Below are positions 7,111-13,282 of a stretch of 13,282 nucleotides of DNA, piece after piece. The notes beneath the pieces were generated by a model. The model did no database searches, had not been told where the DNA came from, and saw only the letters and a list, made by a program, of their open reading frames with translations. Both the position numbers and the translations under genes were made by a program. Source of the DNA: an uncultured Archangium sp. (GTDB lineage: Bacteria > Myxococcota > Myxococcia > Myxococcales > Myxococcaceae); NCBI GenBank assembly GCA_937875615.1, contig CALNBU010001007.1, positions 1 to 13,282 on the forward strand, read 5' to 3'. Within the stretch, counting starts at the first letter, position 1, and every line of letters begins with the position of its first letter.

Positions 7111-7338
7111 ATGAAGCACAAGAAGCCGCTGTCGCTGGAGGAAGTCGTCGATCAAGCCCTCGGGAACCTCGACGGCGTCACCCAGGGGTCGATGCGGGAG
7201 CGCATCTTCGGCATCTCGGACGAGGAGCCCGAGATGGGCGGAGAAGTCCAGGAAGAGCTCGTCTCCTCCGGGGAGGCGCCCGAAGAAGAAGTCCCGGAGG
7301 ACCTGAAGGCGAAGCTGCTGGCGTTGTTGGCGGAGTGA
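7111..7338 (+). CDS. Small acidic protein, function unknown
   Basis: This 75-residue protein has 19 Asp/Glu against 7 Lys/Arg. I chose the ATG at 7111 because GAGGAG lies at 7100-7105, the best spacing available. An in-frame ATG at 7066 would add MCDCQQKPPVNRGAV but has only a weak ribosome site and falls in a small inverted repeat. The N-terminus is basic (MKHKKP), followed by a probable helix (LSLEEVVDQALGNL), a Glu-rich and probably disordered middle, and a C-terminal amphipathic helix (EDLKAKLLALLAE). It lies between two structural genes, four bases before the adaptor-like gene. Its size and charge would suit a minor virion protein or assembly chaperone, but nothing identifies it. Confidence 0.65.
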   Translation: MKHKKPLSLEEVVDQALGNLDGVTQGSMRERIFGISDEEPEMGGEVQEELVSSGEAPEEEVPEDLKAKLLALLAE

Positions 7339-7342
7339 CGCG

Positions 7343-8320
7343 ATGAAGAGCACGGGCGCCCTCCTCAGCGACGTTCGGCGCCTGGCGATGATGCCGGGGA
7401 CGGCCGTTCTCGGCATCACGTCTGCGGACGTGTTGGCTGTGGCCGACATGGAGATGGTGAGCCGCGTGCTGCCTCTCGTGCTGTCGGTCAACGAGGAGTT
7501 CAACGTGGTGACGGTGGATCTCCCCGTCATCCCCGGACAGGCCCAGTACCGCATGCCGGCGCGCTCCGCGGGTGCGAAGCTGAGGGACGTCCGCTTCCTG
7601 CAGGGGGGCGTCATCCTCCCTCTGCCGCGGCTGGAGATTGAACAACTCGGCGGGTGGACGGTGGGCGTCCAGGGCGTCCCGCAGGGGTTCTGGCTCGAGG
7701 CTGGCACCATCAACCTCATGCCCGCCCCCGTAGGTGGCGCACTGAGGATTCGCTACTACGCGCAGCAGTCGCCCTTCGTTGAGTGGGACGGCGTCGCGGT
7801 GACGGCCGATGTGGCGCGGGTGGCGTCGGTGCAGGGGTACTACGCCGTCGCGCGCCAGCAGGACACGGTGGGGGCGACGCCCGCGCCGTCCGCCTTCGCC
7901 ACTCCTCTGGCCCGGCGCGTCGACATCATTTCCAGTCGCACCCCGTACGAGTACCTCGCGTTGGATGCGGTGGTGACGCAGTCGACGCCCACCCCGCGAT
8001 TCACCGTCTCCACCGCGCTGGGAGTGCCCGGCCCGACACCCAACCTCTCGCCCAACATTCAGGCGGCGGACGTCTTCACGGCCGGCGTGGGGGCCGTCGT
8101 CCAACTGCCGGACGAGGCGTACCCGCTGCTGGTGCTGCGCACGGCCATCAAGCTGTGCCGCCAGCTCGGAGACATGGAGCGCGCGGACAACCTCGAGGCC
8201 GAGTACCAGCAGCTCCGCCAGGACTACCTCCGGATGGCCACGCCGCGGGTGGATGGCGCGCCCCGGAAGGTGCAGGGCTACCTCCAGCAGCGGGGCTTCG
8301 CGGGCCCCTGGAGGTGGTGA
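7343..8320 (+). CDS. Putative head-tail adaptor (connector) protein
   Basis: This 325-residue protein is likely to form a ring under the portal that joins head and tail. The ATG follows GGAG at 7332-7335. After a helical N-terminus, residues 60-140 carry a pattern I recognise from phage adaptor-type proteins: a strand ending in a Pro-rich turn (PVIPGQAQYRMP), then LRDVRFLQGGVILPLPRLEIEQL, then FWLEAGTINLMPAPVGGALRIRYYAQ. A less typical middle (about 145-250) may be an insertion. The C-terminal helix (PLLVLRTAIKLCRQLGDMERADNLEAEYQQLRQDYL) also fits such proteins. P22 gp4 has a comparable job at 166 residues, so this version is about twice as long. Its place just before the nozzle-like gene supports the call, but the assignment is by pattern only. 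Confidence 0.6.
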   Translation: MKSTGALLSDVRRLAMMPGTAVLGITSADVLAVADMEMVSRVLPLVLSVNEEFNVVTVDLPVIPGQAQYRMPARSAGAKLRDVRFLQGGVILPLPRLEIEQLGGWTVGVQGVPQGFWLEAGTINLMPAPVGGALRIRYYAQQSPFVEWDGVAVTADVARVASVQGYYAVARQQDTVGATPAPSAFATPLARRVDIISSRTPYEYLALDAVVTQSTPTPRFTVSTALGVPGPTPNLSPNIQAADVFTAGVGAVVQLPDEAYPLLVLRTAIKLCRQLGDMERADNLEAEYQQLRQDYLRMATPRVDGAPRKVQGYLQQRGFAGPWRW

Positions 8321-10954
8321 GTGGCGCGCAGGCAACGGCTGGAGCTGTCGCCAACAGGCATGGTGACGAACGTCGGCACCCTGGCTGAGCCGCCTGGCGC
8401 GCTGACGGTGGTGCAGAACTTCGATGCGCCAGCGCCGGGCTTCATCGGGCGGCGGCGCGGCATCAACCGCGGCACCTCCTACGGGGCGGCGAAACGCTTC
8501 CTCAGCGCCAGCTGCCACGCGGTGTTCTCCTCGCCGCTGTGGAATGCCGGCAAGGGGCTCATTTTCCACCTCTCCGCCGACACGGCGCCGGCACGCGATG
8601 GCGGCCGCGAGTTGTGGTGGTCCGCAGATGGCACTGAGGCGGGCGCCTTCACCCAGCTGCCCTCTCCTGACTCTGTCTACTTCGAGTCGTCGCTGGCGGT
8701 GCGCAGCAGGTGCTTCACGCACAACAAGAACGCCTTCTTCGTCGGGAAGCCCGCCCCCTTGCGAGTGGAGTCCTCGGCCCCGGCGCCCGGCTCCGTCTCG
8801 TGGGCAGGCATGCCCCGGCCGCCAGGCATCGACTGGGCGCAGCAGACGGATGTGGAGCTCGAGGCCGCCGAGTCGCCCAGCATGGGTGCCCCCTTCTGGC
8901 TGGGAGCCAACTGGGCAGTGGCGTACCGCTGCACCTTCGTCGTGGAGGACAAGCAGGGCATCCAGCGCGAGTCGGCTCCCTCTGGCCGGTACACCGTGGC
9001 CAACATCGCTGAGTACGACGGCCACAATGGGAACCTCGCAGCGCCCGTCACCCGGTGGCAGCTGCCGTGGATGACCAACACCAAGAACATCAGCTGGGCG
9101 GCCCAGGTTGGCGGCTTCCTGCCGCTGCGGATTCGGCTGTACCGGACGGTGTCCACCAACATCAGCACCGTGCTGCCGAACGATGAGATGCAGCTCTGCT
9201 ACGAGGCCGAGGTCACCGCGGACGACTTCGTGGCCGGCTTCGTCACGGTGCGCGACTACACGCCGGACTTCGGCCTGGGCGCGTACCTGTACACCAACAG
9301 CGTCCTGGGCGGCGACGTCGGCACCGGACTCATCATGTCGACGGGCGGCGCTGACGGACTGGTGGCCAGCAACGACCGCCCACCCGCCTGCGACGACGGC
9401 GCGATGTTCGCCGGCTGCGCCTTCTACGGGAACACCAAGACGCTCGAGCGGGCGGCCATCTCCCTGTTGGCCGTCGGCACCAGCCCACCGGCCCTCAAGG
9501 CTGGCGACGTCGTCTCCGTGGATGGCACTGGCGGCAGCGTCGTGGCCGAGGCAGTGGCTGGTGCGCCGGCCACCATCTCCCAGTACCGCATCTACGACAC
9601 GGCTACCCCGTCCCTCGCGTGGTGCGTCCGCAGGACGATTGAGAACCTCTGCGCCTGCCTCAACAAGCAGCAGCAGCAGGACGGACTGGCGGACATCGTG
9701 GCGTGGCCGATGGGGGATGACTCGTCGCCGGGCAGCGTCGGTCGCTTCATGCTGGAGGCGCTGCGCCAGCAGGACGTCGGCCACGCCTTCTACGTGGGGA
9801 CGTCCTCCAACGCGGCGTGGCAGCCGACGCCGGATAGAGACAAGGGCACCATCCCGCTGAAGTCGGAGTCGGCGCCGAATGGGCTGGCCATCAGCAAGCC
9901 GCTCATCCCGGACGCTGTGCCGCCGTCCAACTACTTCGCGCTGGGCGGCGCGGACAACCAGGTGCTGCGCCTCGCGGCGGTGACGGATGCCTTGTTCATC
10001 TTCCTGGAGCGCGGCGTCTGGGTGTGCCGAGGCACCGGGCCGTCCAACTTCGTCTTCCAGCCCTTCGACACCGACTTTCGCCTCTGGGCGCGCGAGTCGG
10101 TGTGCGTCATGGGCGAGTACGTCTATGCGTGGGGCTTTTCTGGCCTGGTGCGCTTCAGCGTCGCCGGCGGTGTCGAGCGCATCGATGGGCCCATTCGCAA
10201 CTACGTGGAGTCCATCTGGCAGGAGCAGTACCTGGTCATCCCGTATCTGGGAGGGAATCCGACCTTCACCGTCGCTCAGCCGCACTTCAACCGGGTGTGC
10301 TTCTGGTTCCCGAGGTTCGACCTCGGCCAGAACCGAGAGTGCACCGACGCGCTGGTGTTCCACACGGACACCGGCGCATGGACGCGCTACCAAGCGGCGC
10401 CGCACCGCACCGAGGGTGCCGCGACGTACCTCAACGACTGGTACTGCGCCTGCGTTCGCGCCGTGGACTCGGCTACCTTCTTTGTCCCTCGGGTGCACCC
10501 CTGGACGGCCAACCTCTTTGTGGGCTGCATGCAGGACTCGCCAACGTCCCTCGGCACGGACGACGTGAATCAGTACACGGGAGGGACGGCTACGGCCCCG
10601 GCGCTGGTGACGTGGGCTGCGACGGTGCCCAACCCCGGGCAGTTGTGCCACTGGAGCGAGTTCGAGTTCTTCGCCCAGCCTGGGCTGTGGAGCTTCCGGT
10701 ATGAGGCGCCCGACGGCTTCTTCCCTGCCAACGCCTTTGGTCCGGTGTCCGTCGGCATCGCGTCGGACCTCGGCCAGCTGACGAGCGCGCAGGTGACTCA
10801 GCTCACCGGGGACAAGGGGCGCATCATCCTGGCGACCCAGTCTGGGTACGGGACGCGCCAGACCGTCACCCTCTCCGCCCTGCAGGCGGGCTTCTACGCC
10901 TTCGTCGGCTTCGCCCTCCTCTACCGTCCATTGGGAGGCCTCAACACGAGGTGA
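8321..10954 (+). CDS. Nozzle-like tail protein (T7 gp12 / P22 gp10 type role)
   Basis: This 877-residue protein starts at GTG directly after the previous stop, with GGAGGTGG at 8310-8317. Two signatures suggest a tail nozzle or tail-tube B-type protein. The start, SPTGMVTNVGTLAEPPGALTVVQNFDAPAPGFIGRRRG (residues 10-47), resembles the N-terminus of such proteins. A propeller-like core around 548-624 has VLRLAAVTDALFIFLERGVWVCRG, then a second blade with VCVMGEYVYAWGFSGLVRF. Nozzles sit below the adaptor ring and form the end of the short tail through which DNA leaves. A segment at about 393-448 repeats the domain of the 393-residue protein and looks inserted. The protein is much longer than P22 gp10 (472) and nearer T7 gp12 (794). 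The role is inferred; a broader 'virion structural protein' label would be the safe reading. Confidence 0.6.
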   Translation: MARRQRLELSPTGMVTNVGTLAEPPGALTVVQNFDAPAPGFIGRRRGINRGTSYGAAKRFLSASCHAVFSSPLWNAGKGLIFHLSADTAPARDGGRELWWSADGTEAGAFTQLPSPDSVYFESSLAVRSRCFTHNKNAFFVGKPAPLRVESSAPAPGSVSWAGMPRPPGIDWAQQTDVELEAAESPSMGAPFWLGANWAVAYRCTFVVEDKQGIQRESAPSGRYTVANIAEYDGHNGNLAAPVTRWQLPWMTNTKNISWAAQVGGFLPLRIRLYRTVSTNISTVLPNDEMQLCYEAEVTADDFVAGFVTVRDYTPDFGLGAYLYTNSVLGGDVGTGLIMSTGGADGLVASNDRPPACDDGAMFAGCAFYGNTKTLERAAISLLAVGTSPPALKAGDVVSVDGTGGSVVAEAVAGAPATISQYRIYDTATPSLAWCVRRTIENLCACLNKQQQQDGLADIVAWPMGDDSSPGSVGRFMLEALRQQDVGHAFYVGTSSNAAWQPTPDRDKGTIPLKSESAPNGLAISKPLIPDAVPPSNYFALGGADNQVLRLAAVTDALFIFLERGVWVCRGTGPSNFVFQPFDTDFRLWARESVCVMGEYVYAWGFSGLVRFSVAGGVERIDGPIRNYVESIWQEQYLVIPYLGGNPTFTVAQPHFNRVCFWFPRFDLGQNRECTDALVFHTDTGAWTRYQAAPHRTEGAATYLNDWYCACVRAVDSATFFVPRVHPWTANLFVGCMQDSPTSLGTDDVNQYTGGTATAPALVTWAATVPNPGQLCHWSEFEFFAQPGLWSFRYEAPDGFFPANAFGPVSVGIASDLGQLTSAQVTQLTGDKGRIILATQSGYGTRQTVTLSALQAGFYAFVGFALLYRPLGGLNTR
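9497..9664 (+). repeat. Domain repeat, copy 3 (inside the nozzle-like protein)
   Basis: This encodes residues 393-448: a GDVVSVDGT strand, VAGAPAT, SQYRI, then the helix AWCVRRTIENLCACLN. The order of strand, VAGAPAT, strand and helix matches copy 2 of the 393-residue protein. The GANA-x-AT landmark is not conserved here, so this copy is more diverged apart from the exactly shared 25 bases. Confidence 0.55.
9551..9575 (+). repeat. 25-base exact direct repeat, copy B
   Basis: This segment is identical to 6632-6656 and in the same reading phase, about 2.9 kb downstream in a different gene. Surrounding DNA is not closely similar, so the identity is sharper than the divergence of the flanking domain predicts. 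Confidence 0.9.
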
Positions 10955-10960
10955 GATGAC

Positions 10961-11416
10961 ATGAGCTTCGACGCCCGACAGAACCTCTACATCCCCCGCA
11001 TCAGCGCCGCGCAGGTGAAGGACGCGGAGGCGATGGCTGCGTGGTGCAATCTCGTGGCGGACAGGCTGAATGCCCTGAAGGCCCCGCGCTTCATCGTGCG
11101 GCGGCTGCAGGACGTGAGAGCCAACGTGACGGTGCGCGTCGATGACGTCGGTTTCGTCGTCGGTGGCGTGGTGCTCGCAGGCGTGTGGCACCAGGGCGGC
11201 GCGCCCACCATCGCCGCGGGGGACAACCAGCCGAGGCTGGACCGTCTCGCGCTGCAGCAGGGCAACGCCAGCTTCATCCTCTGGCACGACTCGTTCGCCA
11301 ACCCGCCCGAGGCGCTGTACTCGCTGACCGTCGTCCTCTTCGAGCTCGACGCCAACAACCAGCAGGCCGCGGGCAACCAGTCGGCCTTCCACAAGCTGCT
11401 TTCCGGGAGGGTGTGA
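10961..11416 (+). CDS. Hypothetical virion-region protein, 151 residues
   Basis: I do not recognise this family. The ATG follows GAGGTGAG (10949-10955), which overlaps the end of the nozzle-like gene, and the stop shares its last base with the next ATG. An N-terminal helix (about residues 16-40, AAQVKDAEAMAAWCNLVADRLNAL) precedes a probable beta-sandwich: FIVRRLQDV, NVTVRVDDVGFVVGGVVLAGVW, then ASFILWHD and LYSLTVVLFELD. The C-terminus is Gln/Asn-rich. There is no signal peptide or membrane segment. A short helix followed by a compact beta domain, right after a nozzle gene, would suit a tail-tip, plug or fibre-attachment piece, but this is only positional inference. Confidence 0.65.
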   Translation: MSFDARQNLYIPRISAAQVKDAEAMAAWCNLVADRLNALKAPRFIVRRLQDVRANVTVRVDDVGFVVGGVVLAGVWHQGGAPTIAAGDNQPRLDRLALQQGNASFILWHDSFANPPEALYSLTVVLFELDANNQQAAGNQSAFHKLLSGRV

Positions 11417-12219
11417 TGGCGCCGACGTTGGACTGGAAGTCCTTCTACAGCCTCTATGACGGCAGCCGGGAGGACGCGAAGAAGCGCCGCGCCGCGGGGG
11501 ACGCCCAGGCTCGCAGCACCATCGGTGGCCTCGTCGGCGGCGTGGAGTCCGAGGCCTACGCGAACGCGGAGAAGGGGCGGGACTGGGACGCCCAGAAGGG
11601 AGACATCACCCGCCTCGACTCCTACCAGCCCGCCGCGCAGGCGATGCAGCAACAGGAGGCGAAGCGCCAGCAGTCGCAGACGGCCGCGGCGCCCTGGGAG
11701 GGTTGGCTGGGGATGCAGCGCGGCGAGGGAGAGGGGGCGGACCCCTGGGGGCAGCTGTCGCAGCGACTGGGGGCTGTCCAGCAGGGAGCCAACCGCCGCA
11801 ACATCCAGACGCGCCAGCAGCAGGGGCACGACGAGCAGCAGCGGTTGGTGGACGACTTCAACCGGAAGCAGCGCGAGCTGCGCGCCAACGACGGCGACAA
11901 TCGCAGGGAGTACGAGCGCCAGCAGAGTGAATGGGTGCGCGCCCTCGGGAAGTACGGGGAGGAAGCCTCCCTCGAGGCGACGCAGGGCCGCGGCGGCCGA
12001 CGCCGTGAGTCCGGCGTGACGACGTCGGCCTGGGGCGCAGCCATGGCTGACTGCGAGGCTGGGCGAGGCCCGTGCCCGCCCAACTCGGCCCTGCTGAATG
12101 CCAACCAAAACACCGCGGGCGGCCAGCTGAATGACGCGCAGCGGGAGTTACAGCGCCGACTCGGCGGCATCCGGGAGGACCCCGGCTTCTACTACGGCAC
12201 CAACCTGGCTGACTTCTGA
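11416..12219 (+). CDS. Gln-rich coiled-coil protein, possible ejection (internal virion) protein
   Basis: This 267-residue protein begins at the ATG overlapping the previous stop (TGATG) and is preceded by GGGAGG at 11405-11410. Residues 72-90 and 130-175 are dense in Gln, Arg, Glu and Asp and should form long, polar helices (for example QTRQQQGHDEQQRLVDDF and NRREYERQQSEWVRALGKY). There is no hydrophobic core typical of an enzyme. Two cysteines (C213 and C220) lie in ADCEAGRGPCPP near the C-terminal part. It follows the tail genes at the position where P22 encodes its ejected proteins gp7, gp20 and gp16, and helical Gln/Ala-rich composition is common among such proteins. I recognise no specific family. 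Confidence 0.6.
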   Translation: MAPTLDWKSFYSLYDGSREDAKKRRAAGDAQARSTIGGLVGGVESEAYANAEKGRDWDAQKGDITRLDSYQPAAQAMQQQEAKRQQSQTAAAPWEGWLGMQRGEGEGADPWGQLSQRLGAVQQGANRRNIQTRQQQGHDEQQRLVDDFNRKQRELRANDGDNRREYERQQSEWVRALGKYGEEASLEATQGRGGRRRESGVTTSAWGAAMADCEAGRGPCPPNSALLNANQNTAGGQLNDAQRELQRRLGGIREDPGFYYGTNLADF

Positions 12220-12228
12220 GGAGGAAAC

Positions 12229-13071
12229 ATGGGCTTCGACTCATTCATGGACATTGCAGGCAGCGGGCTGGACATGTTCATCAACGCTCTCGCCCGCGGC
12301 GCCGCTGAGGGGTACGCGCGCGAAGGCGACGAGGCGCAGAACAACGCCTACTTCGAGATGCTGGGCATCGACGCGCCGACGCTGGACACCCTGGACGTCC
12401 AGCAGCAGCAGGGCACCGGCCTCGGCGGCATCGAGGAGGACTCGCGCCTCCGCGCCTACCAGCTGCAGGCGCTGGAGCAGCTGGGGCGCATCGCGCAGGC
12501 GGGCGGTGGCATGACGGCGCAGGACGCCGAGGCCTTCAACCGCGCGCGCCAGGAGTCCGGGGCGATGGATGCCGGGTTGCGTGGCGCCGCGCAGCAGCGG
12601 GCGGCCCAGCGCGGCATCCTCGGCAGCAACGCGGCGTACGCGGCCGACCTCGGCGCGGCCCAGCAGGCCACCAACCGCGGCAGCGCCATGCAGTCCCAGG
12701 CCGCCTCGGACAGCCGCCAGCGCTACCTCCAGGCGCTGGACGCCCTGAGTGGGCAGGCCTCCGGCGTCCGCGGGCAGGACTACGGGGTTGCCAGCAACGC
12801 GGCGACGGCACAGGACGCCATCAACCGCTTCAACGCGGGGATGCGCTGGGACAACAGCCGCTTCAACCAGGGGCAGGCGCAGGCCAACTTCAACAACCAA
12901 CTGCAGTTGGGCAACGCGCGTCGTGACGCGGCCCAGCAGTACGACGCCGGCAAGCGGCGGCGCGCCGACGACAAGCGCACCGACGGCCAGTACTGGGGGG
13001 AAACCACCAGCAACTTCCTCAGCCAGCTGGGCGCGGCGGGTGCCGGCGGGATGTGGGGTGGCTCGTGGTGA
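12229..13071 (+). CDS. Ala/Gln-rich helical protein, possible ejection (internal virion) protein
   Basis: This 280-residue protein has the clearest ribosome-binding site of the window, AGGAGG at 12219-12224, overlapping the previous stop. An N-terminal amphipathic helix (DSFMDIAGSGLDMFINALARG, from residue 4) is followed by a QQQQ linker at 58-61. A long Ala/Gln/Arg helical region (about 95-245) contains AAQQRAAQRGILGSNAAYAADLGAAQQATNR, a pattern I have met in phage internal virion proteins. Residues 200-240 repeat an Asn/Gln/Phe pattern (RFNAG, SRFNQG, NFNNQL), and a KRRRADDKR patch follows. The tail is Gly/Trp-rich (AAGAGGMWGGSW). Position after the tail genes and helical composition suggest an ejected protein; membrane insertion of the N-terminal helix is speculation. 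Confidence 0.62.
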   Translation: MGFDSFMDIAGSGLDMFINALARGAAEGYAREGDEAQNNAYFEMLGIDAPTLDTLDVQQQQGTGLGGIEEDSRLRAYQLQALEQLGRIAQAGGGMTAQDAEAFNRARQESGAMDAGLRGAAQQRAAQRGILGSNAAYAADLGAAQQATNRGSAMQSQAASDSRQRYLQALDALSGQASGVRGQDYGVASNAATAQDAINRFNAGMRWDNSRFNQGQAQANFNNQLQLGNARRDAAQQYDAGKRRRADDKRTDGQYWGETTSNFLSQLGAAGAGGMWGGSW

Positions 13072-13282
13072 CGCTGCCTTCGTGGGTGCGCCCCTTCGCG
13101 GTCTTCGAGGAGGGCTCAGAGGAGGCGCTGGCGCAGCGCGGCTTCATCACCGGCGCGCAGCAGCCCGGCCAGCAGGAAGGCCAACAGGGGGCCTCCCAGG
13201 CCCCTCAGGCGGCCGCGAGGAAGCCTCTCCCGACTGCGGCGGCCAGCTCGGCCGTCCCGGCCGGCACAGGTGCTGCCGGCGC
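13068..13282 (+). CDS. Next virion gene, 5' part only (cut by window)
   Basis: A frame opens at GTG 13068, overlapping the previous stop as GTGA (13068-13071), and stays open to the window edge for 71 codons. A second GTG at 13065 is in frame and cannot be excluded. The protein begins VTLPSWVRPFAVFEEGSEEALAQRGFITG and then becomes a Gln/Ala/Pro-rich low-complexity linker. The overlap and matching codon use support a real gene. Large internal virion proteins, sometimes carrying a lysozyme or transglycosylase domain, often occupy this place, but no such domain lies in the visible part. Confidence 0.6.
   Translation, partial: MTLPSWVRPFAVFEEGSEEALAQRGFITGAQQPGQQEGQQGASQAPQAAARKPLPTAAASSAVPAGTGAAG

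Noticed and set aside
7178..11392. Antisense open frame of about 1400 codons across three genes
   Set aside because: It is in exact codon register with three + strand genes that share one frame, so its stops would need TTA, CTA or TCA in the sense genes. These codons are avoided here. Its translation is Arg/His/Val-rich with no family signal. The same explains the 622- and 489-codon antisense frames further left.
1..13282. CRISPR array, insertion sequence, integrase, attachment site, defence or toxin genes
   Set aside because: No regularly spaced repeats, transposase or recombinase motifs, or terminal inverted repeats are visible. The entire window is explained by structural genes with short spacers.

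Overview
This window is a continuous, single-strand block of virion-assembly genes from a tailed phage or prophage. All twelve genes I support lie on the + strand, packed with overlaps or gaps of a few bases. The DNA is very GC-rich and wobble positions are almost always G or C. The codons TTA, CTA and TCA are so rare that very long antisense frames stay open by chance. This suits a high-GC host such as a myxobacterium; the P22-like myxophage Mx8 is a reasonable relative to compare, but that is inference. No integrase, repressor, lysis gene, tRNA or host gene is visible, so the sequence cannot say whether this is a free phage or a prophage.

Layout. The left edge cuts into the large terminase gene: only the end of the ATPase domain and the nuclease domain remain (1-1023). 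A 70-residue Cys/His protein (1020-1232) overlaps both the terminase and the portal gene (1232-3475). Next come a scaffold-like coiled-coil protein (3486-4421) and, after the largest non-coding gap, the major capsid gene (4543-5817). Portal, scaffold and coat of 747, 311 and 424 residues in this order match the P22-type head module (725, 303 and 430). Then follow a 393-residue repeat-containing structural protein (5879-7060), a 75-residue acidic protein (7111-7338), a head-tail adaptor-like protein (7343-8320), a large nozzle-like tail protein (8321-10954), a 151-residue unknown (10961-11416), and two Gln/Ala-rich proteins in the position of ejection proteins (11416-12219 and 12229-13071). A further gene starts at 13068 and runs off the right edge.

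How it works together. Terminase docks on the portal and pumps DNA into a shell built from coat on scaffold. The adaptor and nozzle then close the portal vertex, and the last genes probably encode proteins carried inside the virion and released at infection.

The most interesting signals are at RNA and domain level. The coat gene is bracketed by two strong predicted hairpins. The upstream one (4460-4538) buries the only Shine-Dalgarno-like bases before the coat start codon. The downstream one (5825-5855) is a 13-bp stem beginning eight bases after the coat stop. The coat message may therefore be separately processed, stabilised or translationally controlled. In addition, a roughly 75-residue domain occurs twice in the 393-residue protein and apparently a third time inside the nozzle-like protein, with an exact 25-base DNA match between two of the copies.
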